Positions 1 through 5,318 are shown, counted from the first letter of the stretch. The stretch: 6,674 nt of DNA from Microcaldota archaeon (GCA_013330215.1 DUIS01000050.1:1-6674), one strand, 5' to 3'. Program-made: numbers and translations. Notes: a model not told the origin generated them from the sequence alone.

Positions 1-508
1 TGCCCTCTGCGCCGATGAACTGCTTTTTGTCCTGTCCCTGCACCTTTGCATCTGCAGCGAGTCCAAAATTTCTATCTAACTCCACATAGTAGAAGTTAGT
101 GTATCTCAGAAGAAGATCCCTTGCTATCACGTTGGATTCCTCCTCGCTCTGCACCTCCTCAATGCGTGTGCGGAAGTCCTCCTTTATCACTACATTGAGT
201 TTGGGGTCTGCACTGAATTGCATAGAGCCCTTGATGAGCATCTTCTGGTTTATCCTCTTCCATATCTCTGTTGCGATATCAAGCGACTTGGTGCGCCTAA
301 GCTCCTCTACCAGCCTGTCCAGCGCCGCCTTTTCCTGTATTTGGAGAATGTTGATGGGGTTGTCATAGCCTACCCAGCTGCAGAACTTAGGATAATAGTC
401 GTCGAAGTGGGTCATCCACGATCTGTGCACACTGCCCCCTATCTGGCTTACTTGGATGGCTGGTCCGCCTGCTGCATTTGCACTGTTGTCCTTTGATATC
501 TGCGCCAT
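1..508 (-). CDS. Unidentified soluble protein, N-terminal 169 residues, partial
   Basis: An open frame of 169 codons starts at ATG 508 and runs off the left edge without a stop. It begins MAQISKDNSANAAGG. I do not recognise a family. The first 20 or so residues are small and polar and look disordered. After them comes a Trp/Tyr-rich patch (about residues 31-48, HRSWMTHFDDYYPKF), then long charged helices (about 53-90 and 115-150). I see no signal peptide, membrane segment or metal-binding cluster. The gene has its own promoter 30-40 nt upstream and is separated by 55 nt from the glycosylase gene behind it, so it is probably an independent unit. The codon pattern and the clean frame through every base make a real gene likely. 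Function is open and the C-terminal part is outside the window. Confidence 0.75.
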   Translation of the reverse strand, partial: MAQISKDNSANAAGGPAIQVSQIGGSVHRSWMTHFDDYYPKFCSWVGYDNPINILQIQEKAALDRLVEELRRTKSLDIATEIWKRINQKMLIKGSMQFSADPKLNVVIKEDFRTRIEEVQSEEESNVIARDLLLRYTNFYYVELDRNFGLAADAKVQGQDKKQFIGAEG

Positions 509-537
509 TCTCTCAACACTGATATTATGAATTTTTT

Positions 538-549
538 AATATTTATACC
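538..549 (-). promoter_or_regulatory. TATA-box promoter of the leftmost partial gene
   Basis: On the minus strand this reads GGTATAAATATT, a good archaeal TATA box centred about 36 nt before ATG 508, predicting a leader of roughly 10 nt. The leader has only a weak purine stretch (GAGAGA) before the ATG and no GGTG. A second AT-rich run just downstream (ATTAAAAAAT) could be the box instead, which would make the transcript nearly leaderless. Confidence 0.5.
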
Positions 550-563
550 TGCTGGACGAGGTT

Positions 564-1229
564 TTAAATCCTTTCCGCCCCAAAATGGCAGACATCCCTG
601 AGAGGGCATTCGCCGCATGAGGGCCTTGCCGCTGTGCAGTAGCGCTTGCCCAGCTCCACAAACTGCGCATGGAAGTCGTTGTATAGCTCCGTCTTCATTT
701 CCAGCCTTTCCTCGAAATAGCCGCGGAGCTGCTCGTACTCTATGTCTGCGCTTATTGAGGGATCTATCCTGTGCATAGCCCTCTTCGTATACGCGTCTAT
801 CACAAAGACCGGCTTCTCGGCTGCATAGAGTATTATCGAGTCTGCAGTCTCCATTCCTATGCCGTTGTATGAGAGGAGCTCCTTTCTGAGTCCATTCTTC
901 TCAAGTTTCAACAGGTTCCCCAGGCTTCCGTGCTCTTTCTTTATCCGTGCGCATATGCCCTTCAGCCTTTTCGCCTTCTGCCTGTAGTATCCGCTCGGCC
1001 TTATCAGCCGCTCCAGCTTCCTTATGTCCATAGATGCTATCTTCTCCATGGAGAGCGAGTCCGCTTCCTTCAGGTTTGCTATCGCCTTCTCTACGTTCTT
1101 CCATGTTGTCTGCTGGGTGAGCACAGCTCCCACCAGCACCTCAAAATCAGAATCTCCTGGCCACCAGTCCCTGAACCCGAAATGCCTCCTGAGGCGCCTG
1201 TATATCAGAATAGGCGCAGGCCTGTCCAA
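564..1229 (-). CDS. HhH-GPD DNA glycosylase, EndoIII-related (MagIII/COG2231 type), 4Fe-4S
   Basis: Base-excision-repair glycosylase of the endonuclease III superfamily. From the TTG start the protein has 221 residues, a normal family length. The N-terminal block WWPGDSDFEVLVGAVLTQQTTWKNVEKA (about 22-49) is typical of the EndoIII-related COG2231 group. The helix-hairpin-helix and its following strand (about 119-150: NGIGMETADSI, then VFVIDAYTKR) keep the catalytic Asp (D145). The position of the EndoIII catalytic Lys is Glu (E127), so a monofunctional glycosylase without lyase activity, as in MagIII (3-methyladenine), is inferred. The C-terminus carries C-X6-C-X2-C-X5-C (C198, C205, C208, C214), the classic 4Fe-4S loop. 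An ATG at 1322 would add 31 residues read entirely inside rpl11, and they look non-protein-like. TTG 1229 has GGTG 5 nt upstream, as rpl11 does, so I chose it. It is cotranscribed with spt5-rpl11. Substrate is not determined. Confidence 0.85.
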   Translation of the reverse strand: MDRPAPILIYRRLRRHFGFRDWWPGDSDFEVLVGAVLTQQTTWKNVEKAIANLKEADSLSMEKIASMDIRKLERLIRPSGYYRQKAKRLKGICARIKKEHGSLGNLLKLEKNGLRKELLSYNGIGMETADSIILYAAEKPVFVIDAYTKRAMHRIDPSISADIEYEQLRGYFEERLEMKTELYNDFHAQFVELGKRYCTAARPSCGECPLRDVCHFGAERI

Positions 1230-1237
1230 AGCAGCAC

Positions 1238-1705
1238 CTATATCTTCAGTTCCTTCGAGTTTATCTTCTTGATTACCAGCCTTGGGTCCTCGCCGTCGCA
1301 GGTTATGCCCATGCTCTTGCATGTGCCCAGTATCTGGTTGACCCTGCTCTCGACGCTCTTGCCGTATAGGGAGCCCTCCTTTGACTTCGCTATCTGCTTA
1401 ACCTTGTCTAGCGTTATGTTGCCAACTACCTCTCCCTTCGCCTTTGCCCCTGCCGAGAGCCCCAGCTCCTTGAGCAGCAGTGCGCTGGTTGTTGGTGCGC
1501 CGACCTCGACCCTGAACGCCTTTGTCGCACCGTCGACATACACCTTCACGGGTATCTTTATGCCTGCGAACTGCTTGGTCTTCTCGTTTATCTCCGCCAC
1601 TATGGCGCTTATGTTCACTCCGAGCGGCCCGAGTGCCGGACCGAATGGTGGCCCTGATGTTGCCTTTCCTCCTTCGACTAATCCCTGTACGGTAGTTTCT
1701 GCCAT
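1238..1705 (-). CDS. rpl11: Large-subunit ribosomal protein uL11 (archaeal L11)
   Basis: uL11 binds the GTPase-associated centre of 23S rRNA at the base of the stalk and takes part in elongation-factor function. The 155-residue product opens with MAETTVQGLVEGGKA and has the family hallmark GKATSGPPFGPALGPLGVN at about 13-31 in the N-terminal domain. It continues with KIPVKVYVD and a C-terminal rRNA-binding domain (about 72-140, including LDKVKQIAKSK). Length fits archaeal L11. ATG 1705 has GGTG 5 nt upstream and matches family N-termini; a GTG at 1711 (overlapping the spt5 stop) is a weaker alternative. It lies 2 nt after spt5, the conserved archaeal pairing. The usual downstream genes rpl1, rpl10 and rpl12 are absent here and a DNA glycosylase follows instead. 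Confidence 0.97.
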   Translation of the reverse strand: MAETTVQGLVEGGKATSGPPFGPALGPLGVNISAIVAEINEKTKQFAGIKIPVKVYVDGATKAFRVEVGAPTTSALLLKELGLSAGAKAKGEVVGNITLDKVKQIAKSKEGSLYGKSVESRVNQILGTCKSMGITCDGEDPRLVIKKINSKELKI

Positions 1706-1707
1706 GT

Positions 1708-2163
1708 TCACACCTTGTTTGCTTTTTGAATTACCTTTGCAGTGTTCATCTTGGTTGTTATCGGTATCGGCACGACAACGTCCATGAGCTCCACTGTTAT
1801 GTCGTCCTTTGTCTCATCCATCTTTAGCACGCGCGCTTTGTAGCCCTTGAAGGGCCCTGTGGTGAACTCGACTATGTCGTTCTTCTCTATGCCGATTGCA
1901 TGGCTCTTGGACTCGATCAGCTTCTTGACCTCGTCCTCGCTAAGCTCCTTTGGGAGCACGCCGCGTATGCTGCGCCCCTTTGTCACGAACTGCCTTGCTG
2001 ATACCTCGTCCTCGGCCTCCATTATTATGTAGCCTCGCATGCCCTCCACCACTATGACGGAATATATAGGCAAATCGGACTTGGCTATCTTGTTCTGCAG
2101 CACATTGACTGCGATGCGCTCCTGACCTGATGTTACCTTGACAACAAAGTACAATTGAATCAC
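1708..2163 (-). CDS. spt5: Transcription elongation factor Spt5 (archaeal NusG)
   Basis: Spt5 binds the RNA polymerase clamp and coiled coil as a processivity factor, normally with Spt4, and can link polymerase to the ribosome. Starting at GTG 2163 (VIQLYFVVKVTSGQE) the protein has 151 residues, right for the short archaeal form. The NGN domain spans about 1-80 with the family pattern IYSVIVVEGMRGYIIMEAE. A single KOW domain follows (about 92-145) with DIVEFTTGPFKGYKARV, and the tail VPIPIT is characteristic. A longer reading to ATG 2253 would add 30 residues that match no Spt5, would run through the divergent promoter, and would begin inside trm5. The TATA box lies about 25 nt before the GTG, so the mRNA is probably leaderless. 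It leads the operon with rpl11. No secE lies upstream, unlike many archaea. Confidence 0.95.
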   Translation of the reverse strand: MIQLYFVVKVTSGQERIAVNVLQNKIAKSDLPIYSVIVVEGMRGYIIMEAEDEVSARQFVTKGRSIRGVLPKELSEDEVKKLIESKSHAIGIEKNDIVEFTTGPFKGYKARVLKMDETKDDITVELMDVVVPIPITTKMNTAKVIQKANKV

Positions 2164-2185
2164 ACAATACTCTTTTATCGCAAAC

Positions 2186-2195
2186 CTATAATATG
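2186..2195 (-). promoter_or_regulatory. TATA box of the spt5-rpl11-glycosylase operon
   Basis: The minus strand reads CATATTATAG here. The core (TTATAG) is centred about 25 nt before GTG 2163, so transcription should start at or next to the start codon. It lies directly beside the opposite-strand box assigned to trm5 in a 62-bp divergent spacer. Confidence 0.5.
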
Positions 2196-2203
2196 CTTTA
2201 TGA
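2196..2203 (+). promoter_or_regulatory. Probable TATA-like element for trm5
   Basis: CTTTATGA is centred about 26 nt before ATG 2226, the spacing seen for the other leaderless genes in this window. The match to a TATA box is imperfect. The adjacent CTATAATATG (2186-2195), read on the plus strand, is an alternative that would give a leader of about 10 nt. Confidence 0.35.
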
Positions 2204-2225
2204 CCTTTCTCTTTCTGCGGATTAC

Positions 2226-3251
2226 ATGAAATTCCTAAAGGTGGAGCGTGCAAGGGCGGAAAAGGCGAGAGTGCTTGTAGTCCGCCTGAACCTCCTGGAC
2301 AGCTCCAGACCTGTACAACATAGCCGTAGCTATGTGTATTTTCCGATAAGTATTATGGGAGCAAAGGCTAAAAAGGCTTTTGATAGGATGGGAGCACAGG
2401 TCGTATCAAGATGGGAGGCCAAAAAGGGCGAAAAGCCATCGTATAGGGAGCAATTGGGGAAGATCCTCACGAAGAGGGAATTCTCGCAGCTTGCAAGGGG
2501 GTACGACCAGATTGGCGACATAGTGATAATAGAGTTCACAGGAAGCAGGAGCAAGGAGAAGGAGATAGCGCAGATACTGATTGATTCTAACATCAGCATT
2601 AAGACTGTCCTTGCAAAGGCAGGCGCGGTAAGGGGAAAGTACAGGGTGAGGAAGCTCAGGTATGTTGCCGGGGTAAGAAACTTCATAGCGACATGCAGGG
2701 AGAATGGCTGTACCTTCAGGTTCGACACAAGAAAGGTATTCTTTTCCAACAGGCTCTCCTACGAGCGCTCAAGGATACTGGGGCTTGTAAAGGACAGGGA
2801 GAACGTGATGGTCATGTTTGCGGGAATCGGCCCATTCGCAATAGAGATTGCAAAGGCGAATAGGCACAGCAACATAGTGGCTGTGGAACTGAACAGGTTC
2901 GGCTACAAATACATGCTTGAGAATGTAAAACTGAACAAGGTAGACAATGTAAAGCCGGTCCTTGGCGACGTGAAGAAAGTGTCTGGAAAGTACAGGAACT
3001 TCGCCGACAGGATAATAATGCCTCTACCGATGTCAAGCATGAGCTTCCTTGACGAGGCCTACAAGGTTGCAAAGAAAAAGGCCATTGTGCACCTCTATGC
3101 GTTTGCTGACAAGCCTGATACGGTGAAGGACGCGGTGCGCATGCATGCGAAGGAGAAGGGATACGGCGTGCGTTTCCTTGAATGGAGGGAGGTGCGACCC
3201 TACTCCACTACTGATTCGGAATATGCGGTTGACTACCAGATCCTGAAATAG
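2226..3251 (+). CDS. trm5: tRNA (guanine37-N1)-methyltransferase Trm5
   Basis: Class I SAM-dependent enzyme that methylates N1 of G37 next to the anticodon, preventing +1 frameshifting. The 341-residue product shows an N-terminal D1-like domain (about 1-45, ending YVYFPI), then a linker domain with PSYREQL and DQIGDIVIIEF. Next comes RVRKL (about 140) and the family signature KVFFSNRLSYERSRI (about 170-184). SAM motif I is MFAGIGPFAI (about 197-206), the acidic ribose-binding residue lies in VELN (E221), and motif III has LGDV (D248). At the position where M. jannaschii Trm5 has NLP in the active site this protein has PLP (266-268, IIMPLPMSS). The glycine-tyrosine variant expected for the related wybutosine enzyme TYW2/Taw2 is absent, so Trm5 is preferred. 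ATG 2226 is chosen over ATG 2193 because the family N-terminus starts here and 2193 lies in the promoter. It is divergent from spt5. Confidence 0.9.
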   Translation: MKFLKVERARAEKARVLVVRLNLLDSSRPVQHSRSYVYFPISIMGAKAKKAFDRMGAQVVSRWEAKKGEKPSYREQLGKILTKREFSQLARGYDQIGDIVIIEFTGSRSKEKEIAQILIDSNISIKTVLAKAGAVRGKYRVRKLRYVAGVRNFIATCRENGCTFRFDTRKVFFSNRLSYERSRILGLVKDRENVMVMFAGIGPFAIEIAKANRHSNIVAVELNRFGYKYMLENVKLNKVDNVKPVLGDVKKVSGKYRNFADRIIMPLPMSSMSFLDEAYKVAKKKAIVHLYAFADKPDTVKDAVRMHAKEKGYGVRFLEWREVRPYSTTDSEYAVDYQILK

Positions 3252-3269
3252 CCCTCCCAGCGGAATAAA

Positions 3270-3280
3270 TAAATATATAG
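3270..3280 (+). promoter_or_regulatory. TATA box of scpAB, leaderless start
   Basis: TAAATATATAG is centred 23 nt before ATG 3298, in the 46-nt gap after trm5. There is no GGTG or other ribosome binding site before the ATG, so the scpA mRNA is predicted to begin at its start codon. Confidence 0.65.
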
Positions 3281-3297
3281 CCTTCCTAGTATCCTCG

Positions 3298-4029
3298 ATG
3301 ACCAGTGGCACGGACGCAATACCCCAGAGCAAGCAGCAGCTAAACCTCCAGGAGTTCGTGAAAAACGCCACATGGAGGGAGCTTCTTGTTGAACTCGTTG
3401 ACAGCAACCAGCTTGACCCCTGGAACATAGACATAGTGAAGGTCGTTGACAGTTACATTGCCGTCGTCAGGAAGATGCAGGTGATGGATCTCCATATACC
3501 CGCAAACATAGTGCTTGCCGCCTCTATACTCCTGCGCATGAAGAGCGAGACAATAAACATATTCCCTGTAGAGGAGGCTGCGTATGCAGAAGAGGGACCG
3601 GAGTTACAGGAGGGCAGGATTTTGCCGGAGGTGCCACCGCTGATATCCAAGCTGAGGCTGCAACCTAAGAGGAAGATAACGCTTGAGGAGCTCATGAATG
3701 CGCTCGGGGATGCGATAAAGATAAACGAGAAGCGCGAGCGCGTAGTCATAGAGAGGGCAGCGCCGCTTAACTTCGTCGTCGAGAAGGACGATATAGACGA
3801 GAAGATGAACCGCGCATACAAGCTTGTCAAGGCGAATGCCGACCGGGAGGGCATGACCACATTCGGGCACCTTGCCAAGGGCTTCGATTCGATAGAGAAC
3901 ATCCTGCTGGGGCTCTTTGTGCCGCTGCTCTTCCTTGCGCACAACAGGCAGCTTACGCTGATGCAGGACGAGTTCTTCAAGGAGATATTCGTAAAGCTGA
4001 GTGATGAGGATGGCAAGCCAGTCAAATAG
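3298..4029 (+). CDS. scpA: Segregation and condensation protein A (ScpA, kleisin)
   Basis: ScpA is the kleisin that bridges the SMC heads and recruits ScpB in chromosome condensation and segregation. The 243-residue protein has the N-terminal kleisin domain with the family signature DPWNIDIVKV (about 40-49), followed by the helix containing ASILLRMKSE (75-84). An acidic, variable linker follows (about 88-110, rich in Glu). The C-terminal winged-helix that contacts the SMC head spans about 183-234 (VPLLFLAHNRQLTLMQDEFF). Length is normal for the family. A strong TATA box lies 23 nt upstream. The last 20 nt overlap scpB, so the two are translated from one message. No smc gene is in the window; it must lie elsewhere if the complex is intact. 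Confidence 0.93.
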   Translation: MTSGTDAIPQSKQQLNLQEFVKNATWRELLVELVDSNQLDPWNIDIVKVVDSYIAVVRKMQVMDLHIPANIVLAASILLRMKSETINIFPVEEAAYAEEGPELQEGRILPEVPPLISKLRLQPKRKITLEELMNALGDAIKINEKRERVVIERAAPLNFVVEKDDIDEKMNRAYKLVKANADREGMTTFGHLAKGFDSIENILLGLFVPLLFLAHNRQLTLMQDEFFKEIFVKLSDEDGKPVK

Positions 4030-4483
4030 CCGCGATTACAAGAAGGTGCTTGAGTCCGCGCTCTTCGTTTCGGGGAGGGCTATGGAGCTCGAGGAGATGG
4101 CGAAGATAGCCGGGATAGGCTCCATAGGGCATGCGAAGAAGCTGCTAGCCGAACTGATCAAGGACTACGATACAAGGGACACCGCGCTCAAGATATCGGA
4201 GATAGGCGGCAAATACTCGCTAGGCGTGAAGAACGAGTATGCTGAGATGGTAGGTTCGCTTGCAGGGGCTCCCGAGATATCGAAGAGCTCGCTGAGGATA
4301 CTCGCATACGTAAGCAAGAACGAGCCTGTTATGCAGAACAGCATAGTGAAGGCGTTCGGCAGCTCTACCTACGAGCACATAAAGGAACTGCAGGAGAAGG
4401 AGTTCATAAGGGCGATGCGGGCTGGCCGCACAAAGCGCATAGAGACCACAGAGAAGTTCAGGGAGTATTTCGGCCTGCAATGA
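4010..4483 (+). CDS. scpB: Segregation and condensation protein B (ScpB)
   Basis: ScpB dimerises and binds the ScpA linker to regulate SMC ring opening. From ATG 4010 the protein has 157 residues, shorter than most bacterial ScpB but covering both winged-helix domains. The first is about 8-80 (LESALFVSGRAMELEEMAKIAG, then GGKYSLGVKNEYA). The second is about 87-150 (LRILAYVSKNEPVMQNSIVKAFG, STYEHIKELQEKEFI, then GRTKRIETTEKFREYFGL). The closing phrase matches the ScpB family tail. GTG 4001 and ATG 4004 are in-frame alternatives; ATG 4010 is preferred because GTGA sits 5 nt upstream, close to the GGTG spacing of other genes. The 20-nt overlap with scpA suggests translational coupling. Confidence 0.9.
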   Translation: MASQSNSRDYKKVLESALFVSGRAMELEEMAKIAGIGSIGHAKKLLAELIKDYDTRDTALKISEIGGKYSLGVKNEYAEMVGSLAGAPEISKSSLRILAYVSKNEPVMQNSIVKAFGSSTYEHIKELQEKEFIRAMRAGRTKRIETTEKFREYFGLQ

Positions 4484-4488
4484 AGAAC

Positions 4489-4565
4489 CCCGCCTAAAGG
4501 GCTTTGTATAAAAAGTAGCACTATTTATACAGAATTGGACTTTTTATACAAAGCCCGCCTAAAGG
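4489..4565. repeat. MITE-like palindrome with 18-bp perfect arms and flanking direct repeat
   Basis: Two perfect 18-bp inverted arms, GGGCTTTGTATAAAAAGT (4499-4516) and its complement (4539-4556), enclose a 22-nt centre. Immediately outside is the direct repeat GCCTAAA (4492-4498 and 4557-4563). Because the element ends in GGG/CCC this extends to a 12-bp repeat CCCGCCTAAAGG (4489-4500 and 4554-4565). Terminal inverted repeats plus a target-site-like duplication are the hallmarks of a miniature transposable element of about 58 bp. The arms also contain outward- and inward-readable TATA-like stretches, and TTTATACA occurs three times (4505-4512 inverted, 4524-4531, 4543-4550), so a regulatory hairpin or scpB terminator is possible instead. 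Confidence 0.75.
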
Positions 4566-4568
4566 AAG

Positions 4569-4609
4569 GGTATTTAAGCGGCGGCAGAACATTATGATAA
4601 AAAGGTGAG
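4569..4609 (+). promoter_or_regulatory. Promoter and GGTG ribosome binding site of the small membrane protein
   Basis: GGTATTTAAG (4569-4578) is a TATA-like box that would start transcription near 4598-4600, giving a leader of about 13-15 nt. That leader holds GGTGAG (4604-4609), with GGTG exactly 5 nt before ATG 4613, which fixes the start. The box begins only a few bases after the right direct repeat of the palindromic element, so the element may influence this promoter. Confidence 0.6.
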
Positions 4610-4612
4610 AAA

Positions 4613-4816
4613 ATGGAGAAATGGAGAAAAAACATTTTGGAACATCATTTGGATACGACGCTCATATTATTCGAGCTAGTTCTGAGCGTGATATTCCTTT
4701 TAGTGGCATATCTTACAGGCAACATATACTTTAAGGGAGTCGGGGTTGGATTGGTAATTGCTTGGGTGACAAGTGCAATAGCCTATTTATACAAAAAGAA
4801 AATGATAAAATCATAA
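4613..4816 (+). CDS. Small two-helix membrane protein, unknown function
   Basis: A 67-residue protein that I do not recognise. It has a short basic/amphipathic start (MEKWRKNILEHHLDT), a first hydrophobic helix at about 17-35 (LILFELVLSVIFLLVAYL), a tight turn (TGNIYFKG), a second helix at about 43-60 (VGVGLVIAWVTSAIAYLY), and a lysine-rich C-terminus (KKKMIKS). Positive charge at both ends with a short external loop suggests both termini face the cytoplasm (positive-inside rule, inference). A TATA box and a well-placed GGTG support expression. Base composition is visibly AT-richer than scpAB or the dehydratase gene. It is bracketed by the palindromic element on the left and a GC-rich hairpin on the right, so it may be recently acquired cargo. 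Confidence 0.7.
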   Translation: MEKWRKNILEHHLDTTLILFELVLSVIFLLVAYLTGNIYFKGVGVGLVIAWVTSAIAYLYKKKMIKS

Positions 4817-4843
4817 ACAACGAAGAGCGTATGGCATTCACTT

Positions 4844-4872
4844 CCCAGCCTAGGGGCAGGGGTTTCCCTGCC
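4844..4872 (+). other. GC-rich hairpin with three interchangeable arms, IS200/IS605-end-like
   Basis: GGCAGGG (4855-4861) and CCCTGCC (4866-4872) form a perfect 7-bp stem with loop GTTT. The preceding CCCAGCC (4844-4850) can also pair with GGCAGGG with one mismatch and loop TAGG, so two hairpins compete. No T-run follows, so this is a poor archaeal terminator. From memory, the layout TTCACTTCCC-GCC-TA-GGGGC-GGGG-TTTCC resembles the right ends of IS200/IS605 elements. No tnpA or tnpB frame is present. It could be a remnant end or an unrelated structured 3' region of the small membrane-protein mRNA. Confidence 0.4.
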
Positions 4873-4889
4873 ACCAACACAATGATAAT

Positions 4890-4900
4890 CTATTTAAAAG
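4890..4900 (+). promoter_or_regulatory. TATA box deciding the dehydratase start
   Basis: CTATTTAAAAG is centred about 25 nt before ATG 4920. The upstream in-frame ATG 4905 is only about 10 nt from the box and would not be transcribed, so ATG 4920 is the likely start of a leaderless mRNA. Confidence 0.6.
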
Positions 4901-4919
4901 CGAAATGCCTATACAATTC

Positions 4920-5243
4920 ATGGACTTAGCAAGGAAGAGGTGCAAGCCCTGCGAGGGCGGCACAAAACCCATGAACAAGGCGGAGGCAAGGAAGAACCTG
5001 AAGTTCGCAGAGGGCTGGAGGCTGAAGGGAAACAGCATATACACGGAGCTGAGGTTCAAGGACTTCAGGAATGCGATGGGCTTCGTTAACAGGGTCGCCG
5101 ACATCGCGGAGAGCGACGGGCACCATCCTGACATACTTGTATACTCGTGGAACAGGGTGAGGCTCACGAACAGCACGCATGCGATAAAGGGGCTATCGAT
5201 AAATGACTTCATACTTGCCGCAAAGATAAACCAGATAAAATGA
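4920..5243 (+). CDS. Pterin-4a-carbinolamine dehydratase (PCD/PhhB/DCoH family)
   Basis: Enzymes of this family dehydrate 4a-hydroxy-tetrahydropterin to quinonoid dihydropterin. In organisms without aromatic amino acid hydroxylases other roles, such as in molybdopterin metabolism, have been suggested. The 107-residue product begins MDLARKRCKPCEGG, a common bacterial/archaeal PCD opening. It carries EGWRL (about 31-35), FKDFRNAMGFVNRVADIAE (46-64), the active-site HHP (68-70), SWNRVRL, and THAIKGLS (86-93), then NDFILAAKI. The three catalytic histidines of the family correspond to H68, H69 and H87, so activity is expected. Length is standard for the family. The tRNA gene begins 3 nt after the stop, so both are probably on one primary transcript. 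No pterin-dependent hydroxylase is visible nearby. Confidence 0.92.
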   Translation: MDLARKRCKPCEGGTKPMNKAEARKNLKFAEGWRLKGNSIYTELRFKDFRNAMGFVNRVADIAESDGHHPDILVYSWNRVRLTNSTHAIKGLSINDFILAAKINQIK

Positions 5244-5246
5244 TTC

Positions 5247-5318
5247 GGGCTCGTAGTCGAATGGTAAGACGTCTCCCTCACACGGAGAAGATCCGGAGTT
5301 CGATTCTCCGCGGGCCCA
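5247..5318 (+). tRNA. tRNA-Val, anticodon CAC
   Basis: A 72-nt cloverleaf. The acceptor stem is 5247-5253 with 5311-5317, 7 bp including one U-G pair. The D-stem is GTC/GAC, 3 bp, with G-A at the fourth pair. The anticodon stem is TCTCC/GGAGA (5272-5276 and 5284-5288) with loop CTCACAC, giving anticodon CAC (5279-5281), which reads GTG valine codons. The variable loop is AGATC. The T-arm is CGGAG-TTCGATT-CTCCG (5294-5310). The discriminator is A5318, and A35, C36 and A73 fit valine identity. CCA is not encoded (CT follows). There is no intron. It starts 3 nt after the dehydratase stop and no clear own TATA box is seen, so it is probably processed from that transcript. Its 3' end is repeated at 5942-5954, past the toxin-antitoxin pair. 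Confidence 0.95.

Noticed and set aside
99..496. Two plus-strand frames of about 90 residues near the left edge
   Set aside because: They are antisense to the partial gene whose own frame is clean and has a promoter; low-complexity Ser/Leu-rich products are typical of shadows.
1230..1322. N-terminal extension of the glycosylase from ATG 1322
   Set aside because: The extra 31 residues are encoded inside rpl11 in another frame and look non-native; TTG 1229 has GGTG at the usual 5-nt distance.
930..1787. 285-residue plus-strand open frame
   Set aside because: It lies opposite rpl11 and the glycosylase, has no family features and is a shadow of the minus-strand coding pattern.
2164..2253. 30-residue extension of Spt5 from ATG 2253
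   Set aside because: The added residues match no Spt5, cross the divergent promoter and begin inside trm5.
3997..4007. CTGA followed by GTGATGA, resembling D' and C boxes of a C/D sRNA
   Set aside because: It falls in the scpA/scpB overlap where both frames are constrained, and I found no paired outer boxes at proper distance.
4855..4872. Intrinsic transcription terminator
   Set aside because: The stem is strong but no T-run follows, which archaeal termination needs.
4905..4919. Upstream ATG for the dehydratase
   Set aside because: It is only about 10 nt from the TATA box, so it should lie upstream of the transcript start; family N-termini match the ATG at 4920.
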